Positions 16,922 to 23,884 of a stretch of 25,965 bases of DNA are shown here, in pieces. This DNA is from RUG572 sp964386385 (lineage in GTDB: Bacteria; Verrucomicrobiota; Kiritimatiellia; RFP12; UBA1067). Below the pieces are notes generated by a model, which saw only the letters and a list, made by a program, of their open reading frames with translations, was not told the DNA's origin and did no database searches. Position 1 is the first letter of the stretch; each line of letters opens with the position of its first letter. The stretch is from the NCBI GenBank assembly GCA_964386385.1, contig CAYLRN010000031.1, forward strand, positions 1 to 25,965. The letters are read 5' to 3'. The position numbers and the translations under genes are program-made.

Positions 16922-16942
16922 GCGCATTTCGGTGCGCATTTT
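16922..16942 (+). terminator. Weak hairpin-T terminator candidate
   Basis: Stem GCGCA/TGCGC (16922-16926, 16933-16937) with loop TTTCGG is followed by ATTTT, 7 bp after the stop codon. The stem is only 5 bp, so this is tentative. Confidence 0.3.
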
Positions 16943-16986
16943 ATGTTTGCAGACATTATGTTGCGTGGTATAATGTCTGCAAACAT
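16943..16986. promoter_or_regulatory. Perfect 17-bp inverted repeat overlapping the ATPase promoter (operator-like)
   Basis: ATGTTTGCAGACATTAT (16943-16959) and its exact reverse complement (16970-16986) flank a 10-bp spacer. Within it lie TTGCAG (16947-16952) and TATAAT (16969-16974), 16 bp apart, giving a consensus promoter for the ATPase gene at 17007. A -10 in the left arm and one straddling the right arm make the site nearly symmetric; the opposite strand reads CATAAT instead of TATAAT. This suggests binding by a dimeric regulator that would block RNA polymerase, possibly autoregulation. Confidence 0.75.
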
Positions 16987-17006
16987 GGCAATAGGAGAAT
17001 TCGCGC

Positions 17007-18380
17007 ATGACGTTTCTTGACAGGAATGAGGAGCGGGCGCGTCTGATGCGGCTGCTTGATTCGTCGGACGGCGCATTGGCGTGTCTTTACGGCAGGCGGC
17101 GCTGCGGAAAGACGCGGCTTCTGCACGAATGCGTCAGGGGCCGCGGCGACTGCCTCTACTTCACGGCGGACAGGTCGGAGCGCTCGGCGCAGCTGCTGCG
17201 CTTTGCGCGCGAGGCGGCGCGTCTCATGCCGGCGTTTCGTTCCGCAGCGCCCGTCGACTGGGGGGCGGCGCTTGATTTCTGGATGGACGTCGCTCCGCGG
17301 AACGCGATTCTCGTCCTTGACGAGTTCCCATATCTGGTAGAGAAGGGCGAATCGCTTCCGAGCGTTCTTCAGCGCATTTGCGACGTTCTGCCGCAGACCG
17401 GGCGGAAGGTGCTGATATGCGGTTCTTCCCAGCGCATGATGCAGGGCTTCGTGCTGAAGGCGAGCGAGCCGCTTTACGGACGCGCGGGCGAGATACTCCC
17501 GATAAGGCCGCTGGATTTCGAGTGGATGAAGGACGCCTTTCCCGCGGCGTCGCCATTCGAGAGGTTTAGAATGTGGGGAGTCTGGGGCGGCGTTCCGCGA
17601 TACTGGGAACTGCAGTCCGGCGAAGACGGGCTGTGGCCGGCCGTCAGGCATCATGTCGCATCACCGCTTGGCCTCTTGCACAACGAGCCGCAGTTTCTTT
17701 TGATGGACGACGTCTCGGACGTCTCGCAGGCATCCACGGTGCTGTCGTTCATCGGCGACGGAGCGCATCGGATCTCCGAAATCGCGTCGCGGATGAACCG
17801 TCCGGCCACGGACCTGTCGCGTCCCGTGCAACGGCTGCTGGAACTTGGACTGGTGGAGAAGGACGTGCCGTTTGCTGCCGACTGGAACGGCAAGAAGTCG
17901 TTCTACCGCATTGCCGACCCGTTTCTCGACTTCTGGTACACGTACGTCTGGCCGAACTGGTCGCGTGACGACTTCCTTGCCTCCGCAGAGGAAAGGAAGT
18001 CGTTCAACCGTCTGTTCAACGTCCATCTCGGCGGCGTCTGGGAGCGGCTTGTGCGCGATGCTGTCGTGCGCAGGGGCGTGGCGTCTCTGGGCGGGCGGGC
18101 GCGCCGATGCGCCCGCTGGTGGGGGAACGGGGTGAACCGCGCGCCGATGGAGCTGGACGTCGTCGCCGAATCCGCCGACGGCAGGACCCTTCTCGTCGGC
18201 GAGGCCAAGCTGGCCCTGACGGGGCGCGAGGCGGAGCGCGTTCGCGCGGAACTCGAAGTCAAGGCGGGGATTCTTCCGTTCGCGAGGAACTACGAAAGGG
18301 TCGTCACGCAGCTTTTCGTCGCGAAGAATCCGCCGAACGGAGCGCTTTCGGTCGAATGGCTTGAGGGCGGCGGGGGCTGA
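17007..18380 (+). CDS. ATPase_2/DUF234-type AAA ATPase
   Basis: This encodes 457 residues. The ATG at 17007 follows AGGAG (16993-16997). The N-terminal P-loop NTPase has Walker A GRRRCGKTRL at about residues 28-37, Walker B AILVLDEFPYL near 98-108 and a sensor-like ILICGSS-type strand (VLICGSSQRMM, about 135-145). A winged-helix segment (RISEIASRMN to LVEKD) lies near 255-290. The C-terminal DUF234-like part contains ELDVVAES and GEAKLAL near 382-405, the ExD...ExK layout of PD-(D/E)xK nuclease folds. This family (Pfam ATPase_2 plus DUF234) is widespread in bacteria and archaea, often patchily distributed, and its role is not established. Its isolated position, own palindromic promoter and downstream terminator look like a self-contained cassette. 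A GC palindrome (18095-18116) lies within the coding region at the DUF234 junction. Confidence 0.88.
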   Translation: MTFLDRNEERARLMRLLDSSDGALACLYGRRRCGKTRLLHECVRGRGDCLYFTADRSERSAQLLRFAREAARLMPAFRSAAPVDWGAALDFWMDVAPRNAILVLDEFPYLVEKGESLPSVLQRICDVLPQTGRKVLICGSSQRMMQGFVLKASEPLYGRAGEILPIRPLDFEWMKDAFPAASPFERFRMWGVWGGVPRYWELQSGEDGLWPAVRHHVASPLGLLHNEPQFLLMDDVSDVSQASTVLSFIGDGAHRISEIASRMNRPATDLSRPVQRLLELGLVEKDVPFAADWNGKKSFYRIADPFLDFWYTYVWPNWSRDDFLASAEERKSFNRLFNVHLGGVWERLVRDAVVRRGVASLGGRARRCARWWGNGVNRAPMELDVVAESADGRTLLVGEAKLALTGREAERVRAELEVKAGILPFARNYERVVTQLFVAKNPPNGALSVEWLEGGGG

Positions 18381-18384
18381 CGGT

Positions 18385-18428
18385 CTGGCGCCATGCGAAC
18401 GCATCATTGCGCCCAGTCCGTTTTTTTT
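18385..18428 (+). terminator. Probable terminator after the ATPase gene
   Basis: Outer stem CTGGCGC/GCGCCCAG (18385-18391, 18409-18416, one bulge) encloses an inner perfect ATGCG/CGCAT hairpin. TCCG and then eight T residues (18421-18428) follow. It begins 5 bp after the ATPase stop codon. Its right half overlaps the proposed -35 of the next promoter. Confidence 0.55.
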
Positions 18429-18435
18429 GTAAACT
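18407..18435 (+). promoter_or_regulatory. Putative promoter for aspartate kinase
   Basis: TTGCGC (18407-18412), 17-bp spacer including the T8 tract, and TAAACT (18430-18435). The predicted leader is about 35 nt with AAGGA (18459-18463) upstream of the ATG at 18475. The -35 shares bases with the terminator of the preceding gene. Confidence 0.4.
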
Positions 18436-18474
18436 AGCGGCCGTTTTTCCAAAAGACTAAGGAATGTCCAGTCA

Positions 18475-19830
18475 ATGAAAGTTTGCAAATTCGGCGGAAG
18501 TTCGCTTGCTGACGCGAAGCAGCTAACGAAGGTCATCGATATCGTGCTTGCGGATCCGCAGCGCCGCATGGTCGTGGTGTCCGCGCCCGGCAAGCGCGGG
18601 AAGGGCGACGTGAAGGTGACGGACCTTCTCATCGCGCTCGCCAGCGCCGCGCTCGCGGGCGACGACGTCAAGGCGCCTCTGGCCGCTGTCGTGGACAGAT
18701 ACGCCTCGATGGCGCGCGACCTCGACCTCGGCGAGGAGATCGTGATGAAGATCGAGGCGGACCTCAAGGCCCGCCTTGCGACGCCGAAGGACGACGCCGG
18801 GCTCTTCATGGACACCCTCAAGGCGGCGGGCGAGGACAACAGCGCGAAGCTTGCGGCCGCCGCGTTCTGCAAGCGCGGCGCGAAGGCCAGGTATGCCAGC
18901 CCGAAGGACACCGGCATGGTCCTCGAGGGCGCAAGCGGCAACGCGACGCTCGTTGACGAATCGTACCGCCGCCTGGCGCGCGCGTTCGCCGACTTCGAGG
19001 GCATCGTCGTCTACCCCGGCTTCTTCGGCTACCGAAAGGACGGCACGGTGGCGACGTTCCCGCGCGGCGGCAGCGACATCACCGGCTCCATCCTCGCCAC
19101 CGCGGTCCGCGCCGACGTCTACGAGAACTTCACCGACGTCGACAACGTCTATCCCGTCGACCCGCGCATCGTCCCGGAAGTGGCCGAGGGAATCGACACG
19201 ATGACGTACCGCGAAATGCGCGAGCTCTCGTACGCCGGCTTCGGCGTCTTCAACGACGAGGCGATCGCGCCCGCGGTGAACGGACGCATCCCGATCAACG
19301 TGCGCAACACGAACCGCCCCTCCGAGCCCGGCACGATGATTGTGCAGAGCCGCCGCGTCACGCCCGGCACGGTGACGGGCATCGCGGCCGACGACGGGTT
19401 CTCGAACATCATCATCGACAAGTACCTGATGAACCGCGAGATCGGCTTCACCCGCCGCGTGCTGGCAATCCTTGAGGAGGAGGGCGTCTCATACGAGCAC
19501 ATCCCGGGCGGCATCGACTCCATCTCCATCATCATCCGCGGCGACAAGTTCACGCCGGAGCGCGAGAAGAAGATCGTCTCCCGCATCAAGCGAGACCTCA
19601 GGCCCGACAGCGTCATCGTCACGCACGACTACGCGATGGTGATGGTCGTGGGCGAGGGCATGGCGTTCTCGTCCGGAATGCTCGCAAAGGCGATCGGCGC
19701 ATTGGCCGAGCACGGGATAAACATCTCCATGGTCAACCAGGGCGCGAGCGAGATTTCCTTCATGATCGGCATTCGCAGCGCCGACCGCGTCAAGGCCGTG
19801 CGCGCCCTCTACCAGGCGTTCTTCGGCTGA
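18475..19830 (+). CDS. Aspartate kinase (monofunctional, with C-terminal ACT domains)
   Basis: This encodes 451 residues. The enzyme phosphorylates L-aspartate with ATP, the first step toward lysine/diaminopimelate, threonine and methionine. The N-terminal signature KFGGSSLADAKQLTKV (residues 5-20) is the aspartokinase motif. FPRGGSDITGSILA near 197-210 and ENFTDVDNVYPVDPRIV near 222-238 are the nucleotide and substrate-binding segments of the amino-acid-kinase fold. Two ACT modules follow: about 310-375 (GFTRRVLAILEEEGVSYEHI) and about 385-450, with VGEGMAFSSGMLAKAIGALA and NISMVNQGASEISFMIGI, the typical allosteric effector site. Which end product inhibits it cannot be read from the sequence. 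It is a single-function form, with no homoserine dehydrogenase fused. A quinone-oxidoreductase gene follows after 40 bp, possibly co-transcribed. Confidence 0.96.
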   Translation: MKVCKFGGSSLADAKQLTKVIDIVLADPQRRMVVVSAPGKRGKGDVKVTDLLIALASAALAGDDVKAPLAAVVDRYASMARDLDLGEEIVMKIEADLKARLATPKDDAGLFMDTLKAAGEDNSAKLAAAAFCKRGAKARYASPKDTGMVLEGASGNATLVDESYRRLARAFADFEGIVVYPGFFGYRKDGTVATFPRGGSDITGSILATAVRADVYENFTDVDNVYPVDPRIVPEVAEGIDTMTYREMRELSYAGFGVFNDEAIAPAVNGRIPINVRNTNRPSEPGTMIVQSRRVTPGTVTGIAADDGFSNIIIDKYLMNREIGFTRRVLAILEEEGVSYEHIPGGIDSISIIIRGDKFTPEREKKIVSRIKRDLRPDSVIVTHDYAMVMVVGEGMAFSSGMLAKAIGALAEHGINISMVNQGASEISFMIGIRSADRVKAVRALYQAFFG

Positions 19831-19870
19831 TGGCGGAATTGCGGTTTCACTTCGCAGGCGAGGGCCGTCC

Positions 19871-20833
19871 ATGAAGGCGATGTGCATCGACGAAAACCGC
19901 GGGCTTGCGTGGACGGACGTTCCGGATCCGGTCTGCTGCGGGGAATTCGACGTGCGTCTGCGCGTGAGGGCGTGCGCGGTGAACCGCGCGGACCTGATGC
20001 AGCGCGCCGGCGTCTACGCGCCGCCGCCCGACTGGCCGCTCTGGCCGGGGCTTGAATGCGCGGGTGAAGTGCTGGAATGCCCGCCCGGCGGACGCTTCAG
20101 GCCAGGCGACCGCGTCTGCGCCCTCCTTGGCGGCGGCGGATACGCCGAGCAGGTCGTCGTTCCGGCCGGAATGTGCCTCCCCGTCCCGCGCGGCTTCGGC
20201 TTCGCCGAGGCGTCCGCGATTCCCGAGGTCTACGCGACGGCGTACCTGAACCTGCGGCTCGTCGGCGAACTCGGACGCGGCGAGACGTTCTTCATAAACG
20301 GCGGAGAGGGCGGCCTCGGCGTTGCGGCGATACAGCTGGCGAAGCACGTCTTCGGCGCGAAGGTCATCGCGCAGGTGGCGTCCGACGAGAACGGCGCCTT
20401 CTGCCGCGAGGTCGGCGCGGACTTGACGGTCAACCGCTTCACGGGCGACCTCGTCTCCGTCCTTTCCGCCAACCCGCCCGATGTCGCGATAGACCCCGTC
20501 GGCGGCAGGCTGATGGGCCCGTGCTTCGCGACGATGAACCCGCGCGGACGCTGGATAAGCCTCGCCTGCATGGCAGGCGCCGAGACGTCCATTGACGTGA
20601 ACCTCCTCTGGCGCAAGAACCTGCGCCTGATCGGCTCCACCCTGCGCAGCCGGTCGAGCGCGGAGAAGTCGCGCATTCTCGCCGGCCTTTTCAGGGAGGT
20701 GTGGCCGGCGTTCGAGAGCGGACTCTTCGCGCCGCGTGTCCACGCCGTCCTCCCCATCGCGTCCGCCGCCGAGGCCCATGATATGCTTGATAGGGGCGTG
20801 AACCGCGGCAAGGTCGTCATGACGGTGGACTAG
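19871..20833 (+). CDS. NADPH:quinone oxidoreductase, PIG3-type MDR family
   Basis: This encodes 320 residues of the zinc-free medium-chain dehydrogenase/reductase superfamily. The N-terminal CAVNRADLMQRAGVYAPPP (about 36-54) and GLECAGEVLE (about 60-69) match the PIG3/quinone oxidoreductase pattern. The Rossmann nucleotide-binding loop is NGGEGGLGVAAIQLAK near 141-156, where most homologues have GGASGVG. Near 250 NLRLIGSTLRSRS matches the family's conserved GSTLR segment. The structural and catalytic zinc ligands of alcohol dehydrogenases are absent, consistent with a quinone or enone reductase. The start at 19871 has GCGAGGG (19859-19864 region) upstream. It lies 40 bp after aspartate kinase and is convergent with the esterase gene, ending 27 bp from it, with no evident terminator between. 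Physiological substrate unknown. Confidence 0.9.
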   Translation: MKAMCIDENRGLAWTDVPDPVCCGEFDVRLRVRACAVNRADLMQRAGVYAPPPDWPLWPGLECAGEVLECPPGGRFRPGDRVCALLGGGGYAEQVVVPAGMCLPVPRGFGFAEASAIPEVYATAYLNLRLVGELGRGETFFINGGEGGLGVAAIQLAKHVFGAKVIAQVASDENGAFCREVGADLTVNRFTGDLVSVLSANPPDVAIDPVGGRLMGPCFATMNPRGRWISLACMAGAETSIDVNLLWRKNLRLIGSTLRSRSSAEKSRILAGLFREVWPAFESGLFAPRVHAVLPIASAAEAHDMLDRGVNRGKVVMTVD

Positions 20834-20860
20834 CGGATTGCCTTGCCGTAGAGGCGCGCG

Positions 20861-22105
20861 TCAGTCGCCGAAGACGCGCGTGGAGGTGACGAGCCCGTCG
20901 TCCGTGACGAGGTTGGCGAAGAACATGATGGCGTTCGCCGGGACGGGGACGGAGAACGCGGGACTGTCGCGGGAAAAGCCCTCCACCGGCGCAACCATCC
21001 ATTCGCGGTCCATGAGGACGGGGTTGGCGTCGGTCGTGGAGAGCAGCTGCGCCTTCTCCACGCGGCGGCCGTGCGCGTCGTAGCGCACGTGCAGGCGGCC
21101 GTCCGAGACGGTTGCGGACGTCACTTCCACGGGCGCGGGCGCGCCTTTCAGCACATGGTCCGCGAACGCCGTTATCTCCTTCGGGTCGCCGGCGGGGGGA
21201 TGCCCGTGCGGCATTCTGTGCCTGAGCGAAAGGGTCAGCGGCGTGGAGGCCGGAAGGGCGGTGTACGAGCGGCGGAGGGAGTCGAGGGGGTACCAGCGGT
21301 CGTTCGTGCCGGTGCACCAGAGGACTTTGCATTTCGTTCCGGGGATGTAGTTCTTCGGATCCCAGAGGTCGTACCACGCGCGCCGCTTGGACTCGTCGCC
21401 GTTCATGTGGCGCCACTGCGGATTGAGCTCGTACCATCCGCAGCCGTAGACGGGCGCGGCGAACTTGAAGCGTCCGTCCACGCCCATGGCGATGCTCGTG
21501 AGATATCCGCCCCAGCTGATGCCGGTGATCCCCGTCCTGTCGGCGTCCACCTCCGGCAGGGAGCGGACGAGCGAGTGCGCGCGCATGATGGCGGCGACGG
21601 CGTGGTACGTCCACTGGTCTTTTTCCGGGCGGCCGATCTGGGCGACGGAGGCGCCCCATCCTGGCGGACCCGGGAATGCGTGGCGCGGATGCGGCCGCCC
21701 GTCGCGTTCGCCCTGCGGGATGGAGCCGTTCGTGTCCATTGCGATCGCGGCGTATCCGCGCCCGTTCCAGGTGGCGACCCACTTCGCGAACGCCGTGCCG
21801 CCGCCGCCGTGCACGAGCACGACCGCCGGGACCTTGCGCGCCGCCGACGCGCCTTTGGGAAGCCCCAGCCAGGCGAAGACGCGCGTGGGCCTCCCGTCCA
21901 GCGCCTCGCCTTCGTAGAAGACCGGTTTCACGCCCTCCACTCGGCCGTAGTCGTTCGAGGCGGGGACGTCCACCGGGAAGACCGCCGGCGGCGCGTCGAG
22001 CGCCTTTGCATCCCAGAACGTCCGCGCACCGCGCGCGGTGCCGGCGGTCGCGGCCGCAAGAAGCGGCAGCAGCGCCGCGACGGCGATCGATTCAAGTCTG
22101 CTCAT
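20861..22105 (-). CDS. Secreted alpha/beta hydrolase, acetylxylan-esterase/S9-peptidase type
   Basis: This encodes 414 residues. I start it at the ATG reading 22105-22103 because AAAGGAGAG lies just upstream on the minus strand and the protein then begins with a signal peptide (MSRLESIAVAALLPLLAAATAGTARG, cut near residue 25). A longer frame from 22219 would include the promoter. The fold is indicated by VPAVVLVHGGGGTAFAKW (oxyanion-loop HGGG) and the nucleophile elbow GISWGGY, with Ser in GxSxG. The later GTNDRWYPLDS and HRMPHGH supply the likely Asp and His. This is the pattern of DLH/acetylxylan-esterase-like and prolyl-oligopeptidase-like hydrolases, exported and possibly deacetylating plant or host glycans; the substrate is not determinable. 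The C-terminal ~100 residues (PVEVTSATVSDGRLHVRYDA onward) look like an added beta-sandwich. It is divergent from efp. Confidence 0.85.
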   Translation of the reverse strand: MSRLESIAVAALLPLLAAATAGTARGARTFWDAKALDAPPAVFPVDVPASNDYGRVEGVKPVFYEGEALDGRPTRVFAWLGLPKGASAARKVPAVVLVHGGGGTAFAKWVATWNGRGYAAIAMDTNGSIPQGERDGRPHPRHAFPGPPGWGASVAQIGRPEKDQWTYHAVAAIMRAHSLVRSLPEVDADRTGITGISWGGYLTSIAMGVDGRFKFAAPVYGCGWYELNPQWRHMNGDESKRRAWYDLWDPKNYIPGTKCKVLWCTGTNDRWYPLDSLRRSYTALPASTPLTLSLRHRMPHGHPPAGDPKEITAFADHVLKGAPAPVEVTSATVSDGRLHVRYDAHGRRVEKAQLLSTTDANPVLMDREWMVAPVEGFSRDSPAFSVPVPANAIMFFANLVTDDGLVTSTRVFGD

Positions 22106-22133
22106 GTTTCTCTCCTTTGGTGGACATGGCGCG

Positions 22134-22162
22134 ATTCTCGCAGAAAACGCGGGCGACGTCAA
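22134..22162 (-). promoter_or_regulatory. Putative promoter for the secreted hydrolase
   Basis: On the minus strand TTGACG (22162-22157) and GAGAAT (22139-22134) are 17 bp apart, upstream of the AAAGGAGAG and ATG at 22105. It is divergent from the efp promoter, with the two -35 boxes about 7 bp apart. Confidence 0.45.
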
Positions 22163-22169
22163 TTCTGAC

Positions 22170-22198
22170 TTGTGCCAAAACGCGGATTTTCGTATAAT
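22170..22198 (+). promoter_or_regulatory. Putative promoter for the efp gene run
   Basis: TTGTGC (22170-22175), 17-bp spacer, consensus TATAAT (22193-22198). The start is predicted near 22205, with AAAGGAG at 22218-22224 and ATG at 22234. It may drive efp and the following galE and repair genes. Confidence 0.6.
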
Positions 22199-22233
22199 GT
22201 CCAACACATTCCAAATCAAAGGAGAAGAACGAA

Positions 22234-22809
22234 ATGGGCGAAGTCATCGGCGCGGGCGAGTTGCACAAGGGCGTTAAGCTTCTTATCGACGGCGATCCGT
22301 GGGAAATAACCGAGTTTGATTTTTCGAAGCCCGGCAAGGGCCAGGCGATCTACAACTGCAAGCTCCGCAACATGATCACGGGCGGCGGCATGAGCCGCAG
22401 CTACCGTTCCGGCGACAAGTTCGAGAAGCCGGAGCTCATCCAGACGTCCGTGACGTATTCGTACGACGACGGCACGGCGTTCGTGTTCACGGACGACAAC
22501 TTCGAGGAGATCCGCGTCTCCGCCGACGTGATGGGAGACAAGAAGTACTTCCTGATGGACGAGATGGAAGTCAAGGCGCTCTTCTTCAACGACCGCGTGA
22601 TCGGCGTCCAGCTGCCCCAGCTGGTCGAGCGCAAGGTCATCAAGGTCGAGCCGGGCGTCAAGGGCAACACCGCGTCCGGCAAGGTTACGAAGCCCGCCAC
22701 CGTCGAGGGCGGCTACGTGTGCGCCGTCCCGCTCTTCATCAACGAGGGCGACACGATCCGCATCAACACCGAGACCGGCGACTACAACGACCGCACCGCC
22801 ACGAAGTAG
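22234..22809 (+). CDS. efp: Elongation factor P
   Basis: This encodes 191 residues, the usual size. EF-P binds stalled ribosomes between P and E sites and promotes peptide bonds at polyproline stretches. Domain I has the loop SKPGKGQA with Lys35 at the position that carries the modification in other EF-Ps (Lys34 in E. coli). Domains II/III are complete, ending with the family signature GYVCAVPLFINEGDTIRINTETGDYNDR. A perfect AAAGGAG precedes the start. The modification enzyme cannot be told: no epmA/epmB or rhamnosyl transferase gene lies in the window. Polyproline tracts do occur in the neighbouring glycosylase (PPPPQ), a plausible but unremarkable client. It is the first gene of a close run with galE 46 bp downstream. 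Confidence 0.97.
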   Translation: MGEVIGAGELHKGVKLLIDGDPWEITEFDFSKPGKGQAIYNCKLRNMITGGGMSRSYRSGDKFEKPELIQTSVTYSYDDGTAFVFTDDNFEEIRVSADVMGDKKYFLMDEMEVKALFFNDRVIGVQLPQLVERKVIKVEPGVKGNTASGKVTKPATVEGGYVCAVPLFINEGDTIRINTETGDYNDRTATK

Positions 22810-22855
22810 CCTTCGCGCCGGCGGCGGCGTTCCACCACACTACGAGGAAGTCGAG

Positions 22856-23884
22856 ATGAAGATTCTTGTCACAGGCGGCGCCGGATACATCGGCTCGCAT
22901 ACCGTGCTTGAACTGCTCAAGGCCGGCCATGACGTCGTCGTCGTGGACAACCTCTGCAATTCGTCGGAGGAGTCGCTTCGGCGCGTGGCCGCCCTTGCCG
23001 GCAGGGCCGCGAAATTCCACAAGGCGGACATACGCGACGAGGCCGCGCTTGAGGCGATTCTTTCCGCGGAGCCGCAGTTCGACGCGGCCATCCACTTCGC
23101 CGCGCTCAAGGCGGTCGGCGAGTCGACGAAGATCCCGCTCAAGTACTACGCCAACAACCTTGGCGGCACGTTCACGCTTCTCAAGGCGCTTGCCGCCCAC
23201 GGATGCAGGAACGTCGTCTTCTCCAGCTCGGCCACGGTCTACGGCCAGCCGCAGAGCGTGCCGATCCGCGAGGACTTCCCCACGCCCGGATGCACGAACC
23301 CGTACGGCTGGACGAAGCTGATGATGGAGCAGGTCTTCCGCGACGTGCAGAGCGCCGACCCGGAATGGAACGTCGTCATCCTCCGCTACTTCAACCCGAT
23401 CGGCGCCCACGAGAGCGGCATGATCGGCGAGGACCCGGCGGGAATCCCGAACAACCTCGTCCCGTACGTCGCCCAGGTCGCCGTCGGCCGCCTGAAGGAA
23501 CTCAGCGTCTTCGGCAGCGACTACCCCACCCCCGACGGCACGGGCGTCCGCGACTACATCCATGTGGTGGACCTCGCCATCGGACACCTCCGCGCCATCG
23601 AGAAGCTGGCCGAAAAGCCCGGCTTCAAGGTCTACAACCTCGGCACCGGCAACGGCTACTCCGTCCTCCAGGTGATCAGGGCGTTCGAGGCCGCAAGCGG
23701 CCGCAAGGTCCCCTACGCCATCAAGCCGCGCCGCCCCGGCGACATCGCCGAGTGCTGGGCGGACTCCGCGCTCGCCGCGTCCGAACTCCACTGGAAGGCC
23801 GAACGCGGCATCGAGAAGATGTGCGAGGATCACTGGCGCTGGCAGTCCCGGAATCCGTACGGCTACAACGGCAGACGTGACTGA
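22856..23884 (+). CDS. galE: UDP-glucose 4-epimerase
   Basis: This encodes 342 residues of the extended short-chain dehydrogenase family. It interconverts UDP-glucose and UDP-galactose (possibly also the GlcNAc/GalNAc forms), feeding the Leloir pathway and surface glycan synthesis. The NAD-binding TGGAGYIGSH is at residues 6-15. The catalytic Ser lies in SSSATVYG near 123-130, and YGWTK near 150-154 gives the active-site Tyr and Lys of the YxxxK motif. Later conserved segments are RYFNPIGAH and GTGVRDYIHVVDLA, with GDIAECWAD near the C-terminus. GAGGAAG precedes the ATG. Its last 8 bp overlap the start of the uracil-DNA glycosylase gene, so translation is probably coupled. Substrate range cannot be set by eye. 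Confidence 0.96.
   Translation: MKILVTGGAGYIGSHTVLELLKAGHDVVVVDNLCNSSEESLRRVAALAGRAAKFHKADIRDEAALEAILSAEPQFDAAIHFAALKAVGESTKIPLKYYANNLGGTFTLLKALAAHGCRNVVFSSSATVYGQPQSVPIREDFPTPGCTNPYGWTKLMMEQVFRDVQSADPEWNVVILRYFNPIGAHESGMIGEDPAGIPNNLVPYVAQVAVGRLKELSVFGSDYPTPDGTGVRDYIHVVDLAIGHLRAIEKLAEKPGFKVYNLGTGNGYSVLQVIRAFEAASGRKVPYAIKPRRPGDIAECWADSALAASELHWKAERGIEKMCEDHWRWQSRNPYGYNGRRD

Noticed and set aside
22106..22219. N-terminal extension of the secreted hydrolase to 22219
   Set aside because: It would place the signal peptide internally and cover the divergent promoters; the ATG at 22105 has a strong ribosome-binding site.
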